64,000 nt of DNA from Altererythrobacter sp. H2. Its GTDB lineage: Bacteria; Pseudomonadota; Alphaproteobacteria; Sphingomonadales; Sphingomonadaceae. Below are positions 36,618 to 45,662 of the stretch, one piece after another. A program made the position numbers and the translations under genes. Each line of letters begins with the position of its first letter. Position 1 is the first letter of the stretch. The notes beneath the pieces were generated by a model that saw nothing but the letters and a program-made list of their open reading frames with translations, had not been told where the DNA came from and ran no database searches. Location: NCBI RefSeq assembly GCF_035319885.1, contig NZ_CP141285.1:2046001-2110000 (forward strand). Direction: 5' to 3'.

Positions 36618-38453
36618 TCAACGCCGCCACGGCGCGAGCTGTATGGTTAGGTTGACGAGCAGGCGGGCATCGCCCCGGCTGGCCTGGAACGGGCCTCGCT
36701 CCAGCGGCACCGCACCGGTCACGTCGAGGAAGGCGCGCTGGCCGAGCATGGCGCGAAGGCCGCCGCCGACCGCAGTGATGGTGCGCGGATCGCCGGGCAG
36801 GTTCTTCGTCCCGGTCGCCAGCAGATCAAAGAAAACATAGGGCTGAAACGCAACGCCGCGCGGTGTTTTCGGGATCAGTGACCCATAAGCCAGCTCTACT
36901 GTCCCGCCGATCCCGCTGTCGCCAATGGTGGCACCGGGGTCGTATCCGCGCCCGATCGTGTAATTGCCGCCCGAAACCTGTTCGTAGCTGTAGAGCGCGT
37001 CGGGCGACCATTGCGCCCGCGGCTGGAACGAGATCGCCAGCAGCGGATGGGGGCGCACGTCCAGCCGCGCCTCGGCCCTTACCACAAACGCCGTCGGATC
37101 AGCATCAAGCCGTGCCGGGGGGACGACCCCCGGGCCGACGCAGTTAGCGAAAGTCGGGCCGCAATCCCGGCTGGCCCCGAGTACCGAAATGCCCTGCCGA
37201 AGCTCAAGCAAGGCAGCGAAAGCCAGTTTCGGTTCGACGGCGGAATAGCCACCCGCACCGCGCAGACTTCCCGCATCGATGCTATCATATTGCAGCCGTG
37301 CGAAGGCGACACGCAGGCGGTCGCGGCTCAGCGGCAGCGAACCGAAATCGGTGTCCTGATCAATCAGGTCGAACCCGGCAGTGGCGGACAGGTTACGGGT
37401 CTGGCTGCGCAGGACCGGGTAACGCGCCCAGAGACTGGCCACCAGCGTTTCGGAACTGAACGGGTCCGGCCCGGGCAGGTCCGGCGTGGTCCAGGCATAT
37501 GTGAAGTCGCCGCCGAGCGTCAGCCCCTCGCTGCCGACGCGGAATTCATGGCCCAGCTGGGCGAGGTGCTGCTCATCCCAATCAGCCGTTGTAAACAGAC
37601 CGAGCGTTGTCCGGTCACCCAGCCCCGTCAGCCCGTTTAACGTCACGCGGCCGAACGCGCCAATCCGGCCCACGCTTTTCGACCCGTAGTTCTGGACGTT
37701 CAGATCAGCGGTTACCGGGGTGCGCTCCACATCGAACACCCCGACCACATCACCCGGCGTGCCACCTTCGCCCACCGGCTGGAGCGACAGGCGAACATCC
37801 AGCCCGGGTATGTCCCGCGCCAGCAAAAGATACCGTTCCGCTTCGGCGATGTTGAACAGCGGCTGGCCTGAAAGCCGGTCGATATAGCGTTGCAGGACCC
37901 TTGCCGAAGGGCCGGCCTCTCCCCGTATCTGGACTTGCGCAAGGCGGGCGACGATCACGTCGAAATCGACCCGCCCGTCATCGATTTCCTGCACCGGAAC
38001 CCGGACTGCTGCAAGGTAGCCTGACTGGCGCAGGATAGTGGCTGCCCGGTCGCGAATTTCGCAGATTGCAGCCACGGGCAGCTCCTGCCCCACGTATGGC
38101 TGCCACGCACCGGCCAGCATGCCCGGATCGATTTCACCAAGCCCGCTGAATTCCGCTCCGGAAAACGTGAAGCGCAGGTCGGCAAAGCGGGGGTCCGCCA
38201 GCGGGCAAGCGGCCCGTTCGACAGCATCGCCAACCGCTACGGGATCGCCGTCGAGACGCAGGCGCTGGTCGAGTTGCTCGCGGCGAATTTCCTCCCGCGT
38301 CGGCGGCGCAGGCGGGGCAATCTGTGCCTGTGCCGCCGAAGCCAGTCCCGAACCAAGTACGAGCGCGAACAGGAATTGCCTCACCAGTATCACGCCTCGC
38401 TCATGTCTGGCTGTTCCGGCCATGGCAGCACATGAGTTCCGGGGGCGGCTCAT
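36618..38453 (-). CDS. TpsB outer-membrane transporter (ShlB/FhaC family)
   Basis: A 611-residue translocator expected to export the adjacent exoprotein. After a signal peptide (FLFALVLGSGLASAAQAQ) there is a coil-like linker, two POTRA regions (about residues 80-235, with FSGAEFSGLGEIDPGML and LSGQPLFNIAEAERYLLL) and a 16-strand beta-barrel. The conserved barrel loop motif appears as GRGYDPGATIGDSG. The ATG at 38453 overlaps the CHAT stop (ATGA); a GTG at 38384 would put the signal peptide at the extreme N-terminus and is the main alternative, and an ATG at 38423 another. The last residue is Arg rather than Phe, which is unusual for a barrel terminus. Confidence 0.9.
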   Translation of the reverse strand: MSRPRNSCAAMAGTARHERGVILVRQFLFALVLGSGLASAAQAQIAPPAPPTREEIRREQLDQRLRLDGDPVAVGDAVERAACPLADPRFADLRFTFSGAEFSGLGEIDPGMLAGAWQPYVGQELPVAAICEIRDRAATILRQSGYLAAVRVPVQEIDDGRVDFDVIVARLAQVQIRGEAGPSARVLQRYIDRLSGQPLFNIAEAERYLLLARDIPGLDVRLSLQPVGEGGTPGDVVGVFDVERTPVTADLNVQNYGSKSVGRIGAFGRVTLNGLTGLGDRTTLGLFTTADWDEQHLAQLGHEFRVGSEGLTLGGDFTYAWTTPDLPGPDPFSSETLVASLWARYPVLRSQTRNLSATAGFDLIDQDTDFGSLPLSRDRLRVAFARLQYDSIDAGSLRGAGGYSAVEPKLAFAALLELRQGISVLGASRDCGPTFANCVGPGVVPPARLDADPTAFVVRAEARLDVRPHPLLAISFQPRAQWSPDALYSYEQVSGGNYTIGRGYDPGATIGDSGIGGTVELAYGSLIPKTPRGVAFQPYVFFDLLATGTKNLPGDPRTITAVGGGLRAMLGQRAFLDVTGAVPLERGPFQASRGDARLLVNLTIQLAPWRR

Positions 38454-41400
38454 TGTCCCATGCCCGAGGTCAGGTCAGAAGCCAGCGCAGTGTCCAATCG
38501 CACCTCCCGAAGCAGCGGGCGGGCGGCGTCGCCGATGAGCGAGAAACCACCCCAATAGTAAGGATGCGAGGTGAGCGGATCGTCCATCAATGCCAGGCGG
38601 GATCGGCCAAGCGCATCGCCGATCGTGGAGCCGGGCCCTTCCCGGAACATCTGCGAGATCAGCCGTTCAGTTGCGCTGTAGTCGTCCGGAGCGGGCCAGT
38701 GACTGGCCATGACCGCTCTGCCGCCGGCCCCGATGAATGACCGGACCAGGCCATCGAGCGCGGTTCCGCCGCCACTGCCCACCCCGGCAGCCCTTGTGGC
38801 CTCGATGCTGGCTTCACCGGCCGTGTCGCAGGCAGACAGGATTACGATATCGGCGTCGAGATCGAGATCGAAGATTTCCTCGAACGAAAGCAGGCCGTCG
38901 GACGTGCCTGAGCCGAACGAAGTCAGCAGCGCAGGCCGCGCCGGACACCCTGGTTCGGGCGGAGTGACCAGCCCATGGGTCGCGAAATGGAGCACGCGGA
39001 ACTCATCCAGATCGCTACGCGCGGAGATGGCGCTATCCGTGAATTCGGCGCGGGTGAGTATCTCCGAACCGGCATCGCCGATCAGCCCTCGGGCGATCCT
39101 CAATTCCGCATCGTCGATCGGCTGGTTCCAGATGCCCGCGCTCCAGCCGCACCGGTTGCTGCCTCCGGCAATGACGGCACGGGCCTGCGGCGGCGGATCG
39201 ACCCCGATGGGTTCGTTGCGACCAAGGCCGAGGTATTCGTGGGCGGCCTGCGAAACGCTGGCCTTGCGCGCATCGACAAAGGCCTGCGCCGATACGGCGG
39301 TGCTGATCTGCCGGCCCCGGCCAAGCCAGGCAACGCCGGTAAAGTCGTATTCGTCGCCCCCGGCAGCAACCCGTGCATCATAGCGGGAGACCGAAGCGGG
39401 ATCGGTCACCAGAATATCCACGGGCAGCCGCAGGAAGGCACCGTCCGGCTCGAAGATCAGGTGGCGCACGGCGCCCAGATCGTCCGCTACAGGCGCGAAC
39501 AGCCGATTGAACAATCGGTGTGCGCCGGAAATGTCATAAGGGTAGGTGACGAACTGCCCGCTTTCGAACAGCGAAATCGAGGCACGCAGCATATCGACTT
39601 CGAAGTCGAGGTCGCGCTCTTCCAGCATGACCTGCCAGGCGCGCGGGCCGCTGCGGTCGAGCCAGAAGACATAAATATCGGAGCCGACCAGTGCGAGCTT
39701 GGCGTAAGCTTCGCCCTCGCCCAGCGCGTCGCGGAAATCGGTCAGCGACAGCGCACGGGGTGCCACGACGCGATATTCGGGATAGTCGTTGAGCTGCACC
39801 TGGGTGCGCTGCTGCTGCTGTTCGAGCAAGGCGATCTGCTGCGCCATTTCGGCGACCATCGCCTCTGTGCCCGCGGCCGGTTCGGCCCGGCCAAGAGCTT
39901 CGTAACGAATCCGTGCGCGCTCGATGTCGCGCCCGAGGTCGGTCGACTGCCGGAACAGGCGTGCACCTTCGTCGGAACGGGCGCTGAGCTGACGGGCCAG
40001 CACTGCCTGCGTCTCCGCTACGCCAGGGCGAACCAGGATCTGGGTCGCCTTGAAGAAGTCTTCCGCCGCGACCGGATCTGTCGCCACGCGCCCCGCCAGC
40101 AAGCGGAAATAGGGGGCAAGACGGTTAGCAAATCCGGTCGCCGCGTTGCGGGTGCCGACAGTGCGGTTCACCAACCCGCGATAAAGCCCGAGAGCTTCCT
40201 CCTCCCGACCGGAATCTAGCAGGAGTTCGCCCAGCCGGGCTTCCATGGCGCTCACCGCGCGCCGCTCGGGATATTGGGCCTGCAGGATGGCCAAGCCGTT
40301 GCGCAGGTAGGTTTCAGCCAGTGCGAGGTCACCCTCTGCCTCGGCCATTGTCGCCAGCTCGCCCAGCACCTGGGCGCGCAGGCGGGTTATCGATGTGACC
40401 CGCCCGTCCCGCACGGCAGTCGCCCGGCTATAGGCATCAAGCAGCGATCTGCGCGCACCGGCGAAATCCCCACCCATCCGCTGGGCCGTACCGCGCAGTT
40501 GCAGGGCCTGCGCGTCGATGATTTCGGCGCGTTCCTCGGGCGAAAGCTGCAGCTCGTCCACGAAGCCGAGCGCGCCAGCCGTATCGCCGTTGAGACGGGC
40601 CGCGAGCGGGCGGTTGATCGCCAGTCGCCCTTCCAGTTCTTCGGCCCCCGCCAGCCTGCCGCTCAACCCGCGTTCAAGACGGGCCAGCGCAGAATCGTAT
40701 TGCCCCTGATTGAGCAGGTGGATCGCTTCAAAATTGCGCTGAAGCCGTTCGGCAACGGGATCCCCTGCGGTCTGGCCCTCCGCCTCGGCAAACAGGCGAT
40801 CGGCCTCCGCCGCTTCGCCCAGATTGCTCTTCTGCAAGGCCCGGTTGACCAGGAACTCGCCCGGATTGATGCCGCTGTCAGCCTCGCCCTCAAGCCTTTG
40901 TTGAAGGGTTTCGAAATAGGCTGCTGCCTCGGCATATTCTCCGCCCAGATTGCGGCGGTATCCTTCGGCCAGGGCCTGCGCGGGTTTGAGGGTTTCCGCC
41001 TGCACGCGGGCAAAAGCCAGCGGGTCAGCCACGGAAGTCGAGGCCACGTCGATCGCTCCACTGGCAACCGCGTTGTCGATGACCGAGCGCAGCGCGAGGC
41101 TCGTCGCGCTGTCATAGGCGGAAAAGCCGTCGGCCACCCACGTGGTGATGCCGCTGCGTTCAATCCGGGTGGTCCAGCCCAGTTCGGTGCCTGCAACCTT
41201 GCATGTGCCACCGGAACATTCGACCGCTTCCCGACGATGAGGCGCAATTCTTGCCGCGGGATCGCCCTCGAAGTTCCTGAAGGCGTAGACATTGGCAACC
41301 GGCAGCGCGGAATCCCGGCACACCACGGCCCAGCGCCGATCAAACGGAGACTGTCGCGCCGGGTTGCCGACGCTGCGGTCCTGCACCTGGCACAGGATTC

Positions 41401-41518
41401 CATCGCCGCTGCCGATCGCAAAACTGTCGCGCAGCAAGACAGGTCGCTCCTGCGCGGCAAGCGGCGCGGCAAGCGCGCTGGCCAGCATAAGGACGGCGTA
41501 GGATCCGCGTCGGACCAT
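38450..41518 (-). CDS. Secreted TPR-CHAT domain peptidase (caspase-like)
   Basis: A 1022-residue protein. Residues 1-23 form a signal peptide (MVRRGSYAVLMLASALAAPLAAQ), so it acts outside the cytoplasm. Residues about 180-560 are helical repeats with TPR character (for example AQALAEGYRRNLGGEYAEA, EGDLALAETYLRNGLA). The C-terminal CHAT domain (about 690-1000) has the caspase-type dyad: H848 in LHFATHGL and C897 in VILSACDTA, with the substrate-region GGRAVMASHWPAPDD. CHAT members include separase-like and CRISPR-associated peptidases. Its stop overlaps the tpsB start, so it is the first gene of a three-gene operon. Start: ATG 41518 with GAAGGG upstream; a TTG three codons earlier is less likely. 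Specific substrate unknown; the exoprotein is the obvious candidate. Confidence 0.85.
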   Translation of the reverse strand: MVRRGSYAVLMLASALAAPLAAQERPVLLRDSFAIGSGDGILCQVQDRSVGNPARQSPFDRRWAVVCRDSALPVANVYAFRNFEGDPAARIAPHRREAVECSGGTCKVAGTELGWTTRIERSGITTWVADGFSAYDSATSLALRSVIDNAVASGAIDVASTSVADPLAFARVQAETLKPAQALAEGYRRNLGGEYAEAAAYFETLQQRLEGEADSGINPGEFLVNRALQKSNLGEAAEADRLFAEAEGQTAGDPVAERLQRNFEAIHLLNQGQYDSALARLERGLSGRLAGAEELEGRLAINRPLAARLNGDTAGALGFVDELQLSPEERAEIIDAQALQLRGTAQRMGGDFAGARRSLLDAYSRATAVRDGRVTSITRLRAQVLGELATMAEAEGDLALAETYLRNGLAILQAQYPERRAVSAMEARLGELLLDSGREEEALGLYRGLVNRTVGTRNAATGFANRLAPYFRLLAGRVATDPVAAEDFFKATQILVRPGVAETQAVLARQLSARSDEGARLFRQSTDLGRDIERARIRYEALGRAEPAAGTEAMVAEMAQQIALLEQQQQRTQVQLNDYPEYRVVAPRALSLTDFRDALGEGEAYAKLALVGSDIYVFWLDRSGPRAWQVMLEERDLDFEVDMLRASISLFESGQFVTYPYDISGAHRLFNRLFAPVADDLGAVRHLIFEPDGAFLRLPVDILVTDPASVSRYDARVAAGGDEYDFTGVAWLGRGRQISTAVSAQAFVDARKASVSQAAHEYLGLGRNEPIGVDPPPQARAVIAGGSNRCGWSAGIWNQPIDDAELRIARGLIGDAGSEILTRAEFTDSAISARSDLDEFRVLHFATHGLVTPPEPGCPARPALLTSFGSGTSDGLLSFEEIFDLDLDADIVILSACDTAGEASIEATRAAGVGSGGGTALDGLVRSFIGAGGRAVMASHWPAPDDYSATERLISQMFREGPGSTIGDALGRSRLALMDDPLTSHPYYWGGFSLIGDAARPLLREVRLDTALASDLTSGMGQ

Positions 41519-41666
41519 GCCAGGCAACCCTTCATTCCCGTCCGCGCCGCAGCGGCGCGAACCTCAGGTTGCGACCAAGTTTCTGTTTATCGTGCGAGCG
41601 AGCCTAGATAGCGCGTCGATTCGCACCTAGGACGTTTCGGACAATCGCAGGGGTCAGACCCGAATA
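41519..41666. promoter_or_regulatory. Leader and presumed promoter region of the CHAT-tpsB-tpsA operon
   Basis: A 148-bp non-coding spacer between the nitroreductase stop and the CHAT start, both on the minus strand. No gene and no terminator hairpin are evident. The segment around 41578-41610 is moderately AT-rich on the minus strand and is the likely promoter position, but a reliable -35/-10 pair could not be assigned. Confidence 0.3.
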
Positions 41667-42344
41667 CTAGCTCCAACCGCCCCATCTGACGGATTCGTCC
41701 AGCGGAGCACGCGCCACTGGAAAGGCGTTGACCGGTGCTTGAGGATCACGGTAGCCGATTGCGACCCCGCAGAAAAAGATGTGATCCTCCGGGATGTCGA
41801 CGACTTCCCGGATCTGCGGCGCATAGACCGCCCAGGCTTCCTGGTAGCAGGTGTCCAGCCCCGCCTCCCGGCAGAGCAGGCCGATGGTCTGGAGCCACAT
41901 GCCAATGTCCGACCACTGCGGCGGGCCCATGTACTTCGGCGTGTGAACCAGCATCAGCACCGGTGCACCGAAGGCCTGGAAATTGCGCGCGAACCACATC
42001 AGGCGGCCGGTCTTGTTGTCCTTGGGGATGTCGAGCGCGCCATACATGGCTTCACCCACACCGCGCCGACGCACTTCATAGGCACCGTCAAGCTCGGGCG
42101 GGTAGACGTTGTATTCGGGCGCAAAAGCATCGCGACCTCTGGGCAATTCCAGCGCCACCCGGGCGAACAGGCTCTGGAGCGGTTCGCCCGTCAGCACGAT
42201 CCCGTGCCAGGGCTGGGTGTTCCCGCCCGAGGGGGATCGACGGGCCTTTTCGAGGATAGCGGCCAGCACTTCGCGCTCGACCGGCTGGTCGAGGAAAGCG
42301 CGGACGGAGCGGCGTGTCTGGACAGCTTCGGTTACGTTCATCAT
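41667..42344 (-). CDS. Nitroreductase family flavoprotein
   Basis: A 225-residue FMN-dependent oxidoreductase. The family start is clear: [18 protein letters not shown] followed by [15 protein letters not shown], the FMN-contact region. The C-terminal segment [23 protein letters not shown] is also typical. Physiological substrate unknown (quinones, nitroaromatics or other). It lacks the features of BluB. The ATG at 42344 overlaps the cobT stop by four bases (ATGA), so it is coupled with cobT; a second ATG directly follows the first. Confidence 0.88.
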   Translation of the reverse strand: MMNVTEAVQTRRSVRAFLDQPVEREVLAAILEKARRSPSGGNTQPWHGIVLTGEPLQSLFARVALELPRGRDAFAPEYNVYPPELDGAYEVRRRGVGEAMYGALDIPKDNKTGRLMWFARNFQAFGAPVLMLVHTPKYMGPPQWSDIGMWLQTIGLLCREAGLDTCYQEAWAVYAPQIREVVDIPEDHIFFCGVAIGYRDPQAPVNAFPVARAPLDESVRWGGWS

Positions 42345-44158
42345 TCCACCTCGAACAATCCGGCCAGCTGCTCGATGATCGTGCCGCCAAGCTGCTCCAC
42401 GTCCATGATCGTGACCGATTTCTTGTAATAGCGCGTCACATCATGGCCAATGCCGATCGCGGCGAGCTGCACGGGCGAGCTCTTCTCGATCCATTCGATC
42501 ACCCGGCGCAGGTGCTGTTCGAGGTATCCGGCGTTGTTGACGCTGAGCGTCGAGTCATCGACCGGCGCACCATCAGAAATCACCATCAGGATGCGGCGGT
42601 CTTCGGTCCGGCCCAGCAGGCGTTGGTGCGCCCACAGCAGCGCCTCGCCGTCGATGTTTTCCTTCAGCAGCCCCTCGCGCATCATCAGCCCGAGGTTGCG
42701 GCGCGCGCGGCGCCAGGGTTCGTCGGCCTTCTTGTAGATGATGTGGCGGAGGTCGTTGAGGCGCCCGGGGTGCGGTGGTTTGCCATCGGCAAGCCAGGCT
42801 TCGCGGCTCTGCCCGCCTTTCCACGCACGGGTGGTGAAGCCGAGTATCTCGGTCTTGACCCCGCACCGCTCAAGGGTGCGGGCCAGGATGTCGGCGCTGA
42901 TCGCGGCAATGCTGATCGGCCGGCCCCGCATAGAGCCGGAATTGTCGATCAGCAGCGTAACGATCGTATCCTTGAACTCCTGGTCGCGCTCGACCTTGTA
43001 GCTCAGCGACTGGCCAGGGCTGATGACGACGCGGGCGAGCCGTGCCGCATCGAGCAGGCCCTCTTCCTGGTCGAAATCCCAGCTCCGGTTCTGCTGCGCC
43101 ATCAGGCGGCGCTGGAGACGATTGGCGAGCCGGGTCACGATCGACTGCAGGCCGGTCAGTTGGCTGTCGAGGTAGGCACGCAGGCGGTCCAGCTCCTCGC
43201 TGTCGCACAGCTCGGGCGCTTCGACCACTTCATCGAACCGGTCGGTGAAGTACTTGTATTCGAAATCGTTCGGAATGTCGGTCCAGGGGCGGTTCGGGCG
43301 GACCGGCAACATGCCTTCCTCGCCATCCTCGCCCTGCTCGCCTTCGGCCATGTCCGAAGACGATTCCATCTCGGTCTGACTGTCACTATCCCCGTCGCCT
43401 TCAGCCATCTCCCCGGCCATTTCGGTGGTCTGGGGTTCATTGCCGTCGGACTGGTCCTCACCCTCGTCCTGCTGCTCGTCCTGGCCCTCATCCTCGTCGC
43501 CATCGTCCTCGTCGGCGGAGCCATCATCATCAGGACGGGTCAGCTCGAGATGCTGCAACATGTCGAGGGCAAGCGACTGGAATGCCTTCTGGTTGTCGAT
43601 TGACAGGGCCAGCGCCTCGAAGTCCCCACCTGTCCTGGCCTCGATGAATTCGCGGACCATTTCCACACCGGCCCGCGCCCGTTGCGGCACCGGCGCACCG
43701 GTCAGCGCCTCGCGCAACATCAGCGCCAGCGCGGTCTGGAGCGGAACCTCCCCTTCGCCCTGCGCACGGGTAATCGGATCGGTCGCCGTGCGCAGCTCGA
43801 CTGCGGCATCAAGATTGCCGCGCATCCCGCTGAAATTGTTGGCACCCAATGCTTCATAGCGGACTTGCTCGACCGCATCGTAGCAGGCCCGCGCGACCGG
43901 TTCGCTCGGCGCGTTGCGGTCATGCAGCCCGGCGTTGTGGTGCCGCAGCCGCAGGGCGAAGCTGTCGGCAAAGCCGCGTGCCTCGGTCGCCTGTTCCGGC
44001 GGCAGGGCGCGCCCCGGCAAAGGCACGCGGAAATTGTTTCCCGCAGCGCTCGGCGCGTCGGCGCTCCAGGCGACCTCGACCTCAGGTTCGCGCGCGACGG
44101 CACGTGCCGTAACGGTCAGCGCCTGCTTGAACAGCTCGAGAGGTGTCTTGTCGGCCAC
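42341..44158 (-). CDS. cobT: CobT-type protein, VWA subunit of a cobaltochelatase-like complex
   Basis: A 605-residue protein. The N-terminal 200 residues are the CobT domain, residues about 205-285 form a long acidic linker rich in Asp, Glu and Gln, and the C-terminal third is a VWA domain with intact MIDAS motif DNSGSM ([13 protein letters not shown]). In aerobic cobalamin synthesis CobT works with the AAA+ CobS and the large subunit CobN to insert cobalt into hydrogenobyrinic acid diamide. Neither CobS nor CobN nor any cob gene is in this window, so its role may be elsewhere. The start codon is GTG; it lies 3 bp after the aldolase gene. Confidence 0.85.
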   Translation of the reverse strand: MADKTPLELFKQALTVTARAVAREPEVEVAWSADAPSAAGNNFRVPLPGRALPPEQATEARGFADSFALRLRHHNAGLHDRNAPSEPVARACYDAVEQVRYEALGANNFSGMRGNLDAAVELRTATDPITRAQGEGEVPLQTALALMLREALTGAPVPQRARAGVEMVREFIEARTGGDFEALALSIDNQKAFQSLALDMLQHLELTRPDDDGSADEDDGDEDEGQDEQQDEGEDQSDGNEPQTTEMAGEMAEGDGDSDSQTEMESSSDMAEGEQGEDGEEGMLPVRPNRPWTDIPNDFEYKYFTDRFDEVVEAPELCDSEELDRLRAYLDSQLTGLQSIVTRLANRLQRRLMAQQNRSWDFDQEEGLLDAARLARVVISPGQSLSYKVERDQEFKDTIVTLLIDNSGSMRGRPISIAAISADILARTLERCGVKTEILGFTTRAWKGGQSREAWLADGKPPHPGRLNDLRHIIYKKADEPWRRARRNLGLMMREGLLKENIDGEALLWAHQRLLGRTEDRRILMVISDGAPVDDSTLSVNNAGYLEQHLRRVIEWIEKSSPVQLAAIGIGHDVTRYYKKSVTIMDVEQLGGTIIEQLAGLFEVE

Positions 44159-44161
44159 GAG

Positions 44162-44815
44162 CTAGAGAATGCTCTGCCCGGTCTTGGCCCAGTCGGCGAG
44201 GAAGCCTTCGATGCCTTTGTCGGTCAGCACGTGCTTGAACAGGCTCTTGATGACGGCAGGGGGTGCGGTCATAACGTCCGCACCGATCCGCGCGCTTTCC
44301 AGCACGTGGACGACATGGCGCACGCTGGCGACGAGGATTTCGGTTCGGAAATCGTAGTTGTCATAGATCAGGCGGATATCGCGGATCAGGTCCATCCCGT
44401 CGAACCCGTTGTCATCATGCCGGCCTACGAACGGGCTGATGAAGGTAGCCCCCGCCTTCGCCGCCAGCAGCGCCTGGTTGGCGGAGAAGCAGAGCGTGAC
44501 GTTGACCATCGTGCCCTCGCCCGTCAGCGCCTTGCAGGTCTTCAGCCCGTCAATCGTCAGCGGCACCTTTATGCAGACGTTGTCCGCGATCTTGCGCAGG
44601 ACTTCAGCTTCTTTCATCATCGTTTCGTGGTCGAGCGCAACGACCTCGGCGGAGACCGGCCCATCCACGATGCCGCAGATTTCCCTCGTCACTTCCATGA
44701 AATCCCGCCCGGACTTGGCGATCAGGCTGGGATTGGTGGTGACGCCATCAAGCAGGCCAGTGGCGGCCAGATCCTTGATGTCAGCGATTTCGGCGGTGTC
44801 GACGAAGAATTTCAT
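44162..44815 (-). CDS. fsa: Fructose-6-phosphate aldolase / transaldolase-like protein
   Basis: A 217-residue class I aldolase of the small transaldolase family. The start [16 protein letters not shown] and the [20 protein letters not shown] segment are signature, and the Schiff-base lysine is in CIKVPLT. It could serve as transaldolase or cleave fructose 6-phosphate. Length (about 215-220) matches the TalC/FSA group. It is three bases upstream of cobT on the same strand, so they are probably co-transcribed, for reasons not obvious from function. Confidence 0.92.
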   Translation of the reverse strand: MKFFVDTAEIADIKDLAATGLLDGVTTNPSLIAKSGRDFMEVTREICGIVDGPVSAEVVALDHETMMKEAEVLRKIADNVCIKVPLTIDGLKTCKALTGEGTMVNVTLCFSANQALLAAKAGATFISPFVGRHDDNGFDGMDLIRDIRLIYDNYDFRTEILVASVRHVVHVLESARIGADVMTAPPAVIKSLFKHVLTDKGIEGFLADWAKTGQSIL

Positions 44816-44912
44816 GGCGCGGCAGGCTCCGGGAGAGATCGATTCCCCCGATGCTCTAACGAAGCCATGGCAGAGCCGCTAGCCCCGAGGGCCAATCAAA
44901 AAGCGCAGGTCC

Positions 44913-45605
44913 TCAAATGCGGGCGGCGAGTGCGAACACCCCGATCAGCAGGGGATCGTTAGTCGCGCGCGGGTTGCGGCGGATGGCGGCTTCCTCCGCG
45001 CCAATCTCGCTCCAGATCGCCTCGTTGACCGTATTCGAGAATCGCGCAGCCACCGCCGGCACGTCGATACCTGACAGGCGGGCAATGGCATCGCCGATCA
45101 CCGGATCGCGGGCGACACGGATCGCCTGCCCAAGTTCGGGCACCATGGCCTCAACCAGAGTGCCGCCCATCTCTCCGCGCAGGAATGCCGTTGCTGCAGT
45201 CGGCCCGCCGCGCACCAGCGCCTCGGCCGCATCAATGCCCACCACGCGAACTGCGTCCGCCACAAGCGGAGCGGCCCGTTCTGCACCTTCGATGGCAAGA
45301 TCGGCGAAAGCATCCTCCAGCCGGTCCTTGAACAGGGTCGAGGTCAGGATCGAAGAGAGGATGTCTCCGCGCGTACCCATGATGTTGCCGAGACCCACCT
45401 GCGCGACCTGCGCGTCCCAGAACCCGCCCGGGGCGACGAGCCGGGCAAAGGCGCGCTCGCTGGAGAGGAACAGCAGGCGGCGAATGGCCTCGGTCAGGCT
45501 GTAGCCGCCCGTGCTGGCACAGCCGCTGACGAGCAGCGCGCCACTCGCCAGGGTGCCCGCGATAAATGCCCGCCGCCCGGCCCTGCCATTCTGCAATCCA
45601 GTCAT
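44913..45605 (-). CDS. DUF4197 lipoprotein
   Basis: A 230-residue predicted lipoprotein. The N-terminus has twin arginines and a hydrophobic stretch ending in the lipobox LVSGCAS (RRAFIAGTLASGALLVSGC), so it should be lipidated at the Cys near residue 30. The remainder matches the DUF4197 pattern, with helices containing LFKDRLEDAFADLAIEGAERA and PVIGDAIARLSGIDVPA. Function unknown. The frame is open far upstream into the opposite strand of priA; the ATG at 45605 is chosen because it places the signal sequence at the start. Divergent from priA, 57 bp apart. Confidence 0.82.
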   Translation of the reverse strand: MTGLQNGRAGRRAFIAGTLASGALLVSGCASTGGYSLTEAIRRLLFLSSERAFARLVAPGGFWDAQVAQVGLGNIMGTRGDILSSILTSTLFKDRLEDAFADLAIEGAERAAPLVADAVRVVGIDAAEALVRGGPTAATAFLRGEMGGTLVEAMVPELGQAIRVARDPVIGDAIARLSGIDVPAVAARFSNTVNEAIWSEIGAEEAAIRRNPRATNDPLLIGVFALAARI

Positions 45606-45662
45606 TTCCTCACTCCTTGCCTTGCCGCCACCGGCATCCACTGGCCATATGGCGCGCATATC

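Noticed and set aside
41667-42344. Nitroreductase gene as bluB, making a cobalamin locus with cobT
   Set aside because: The sequence matches general nitroreductases, and no other cobalamin gene is present.
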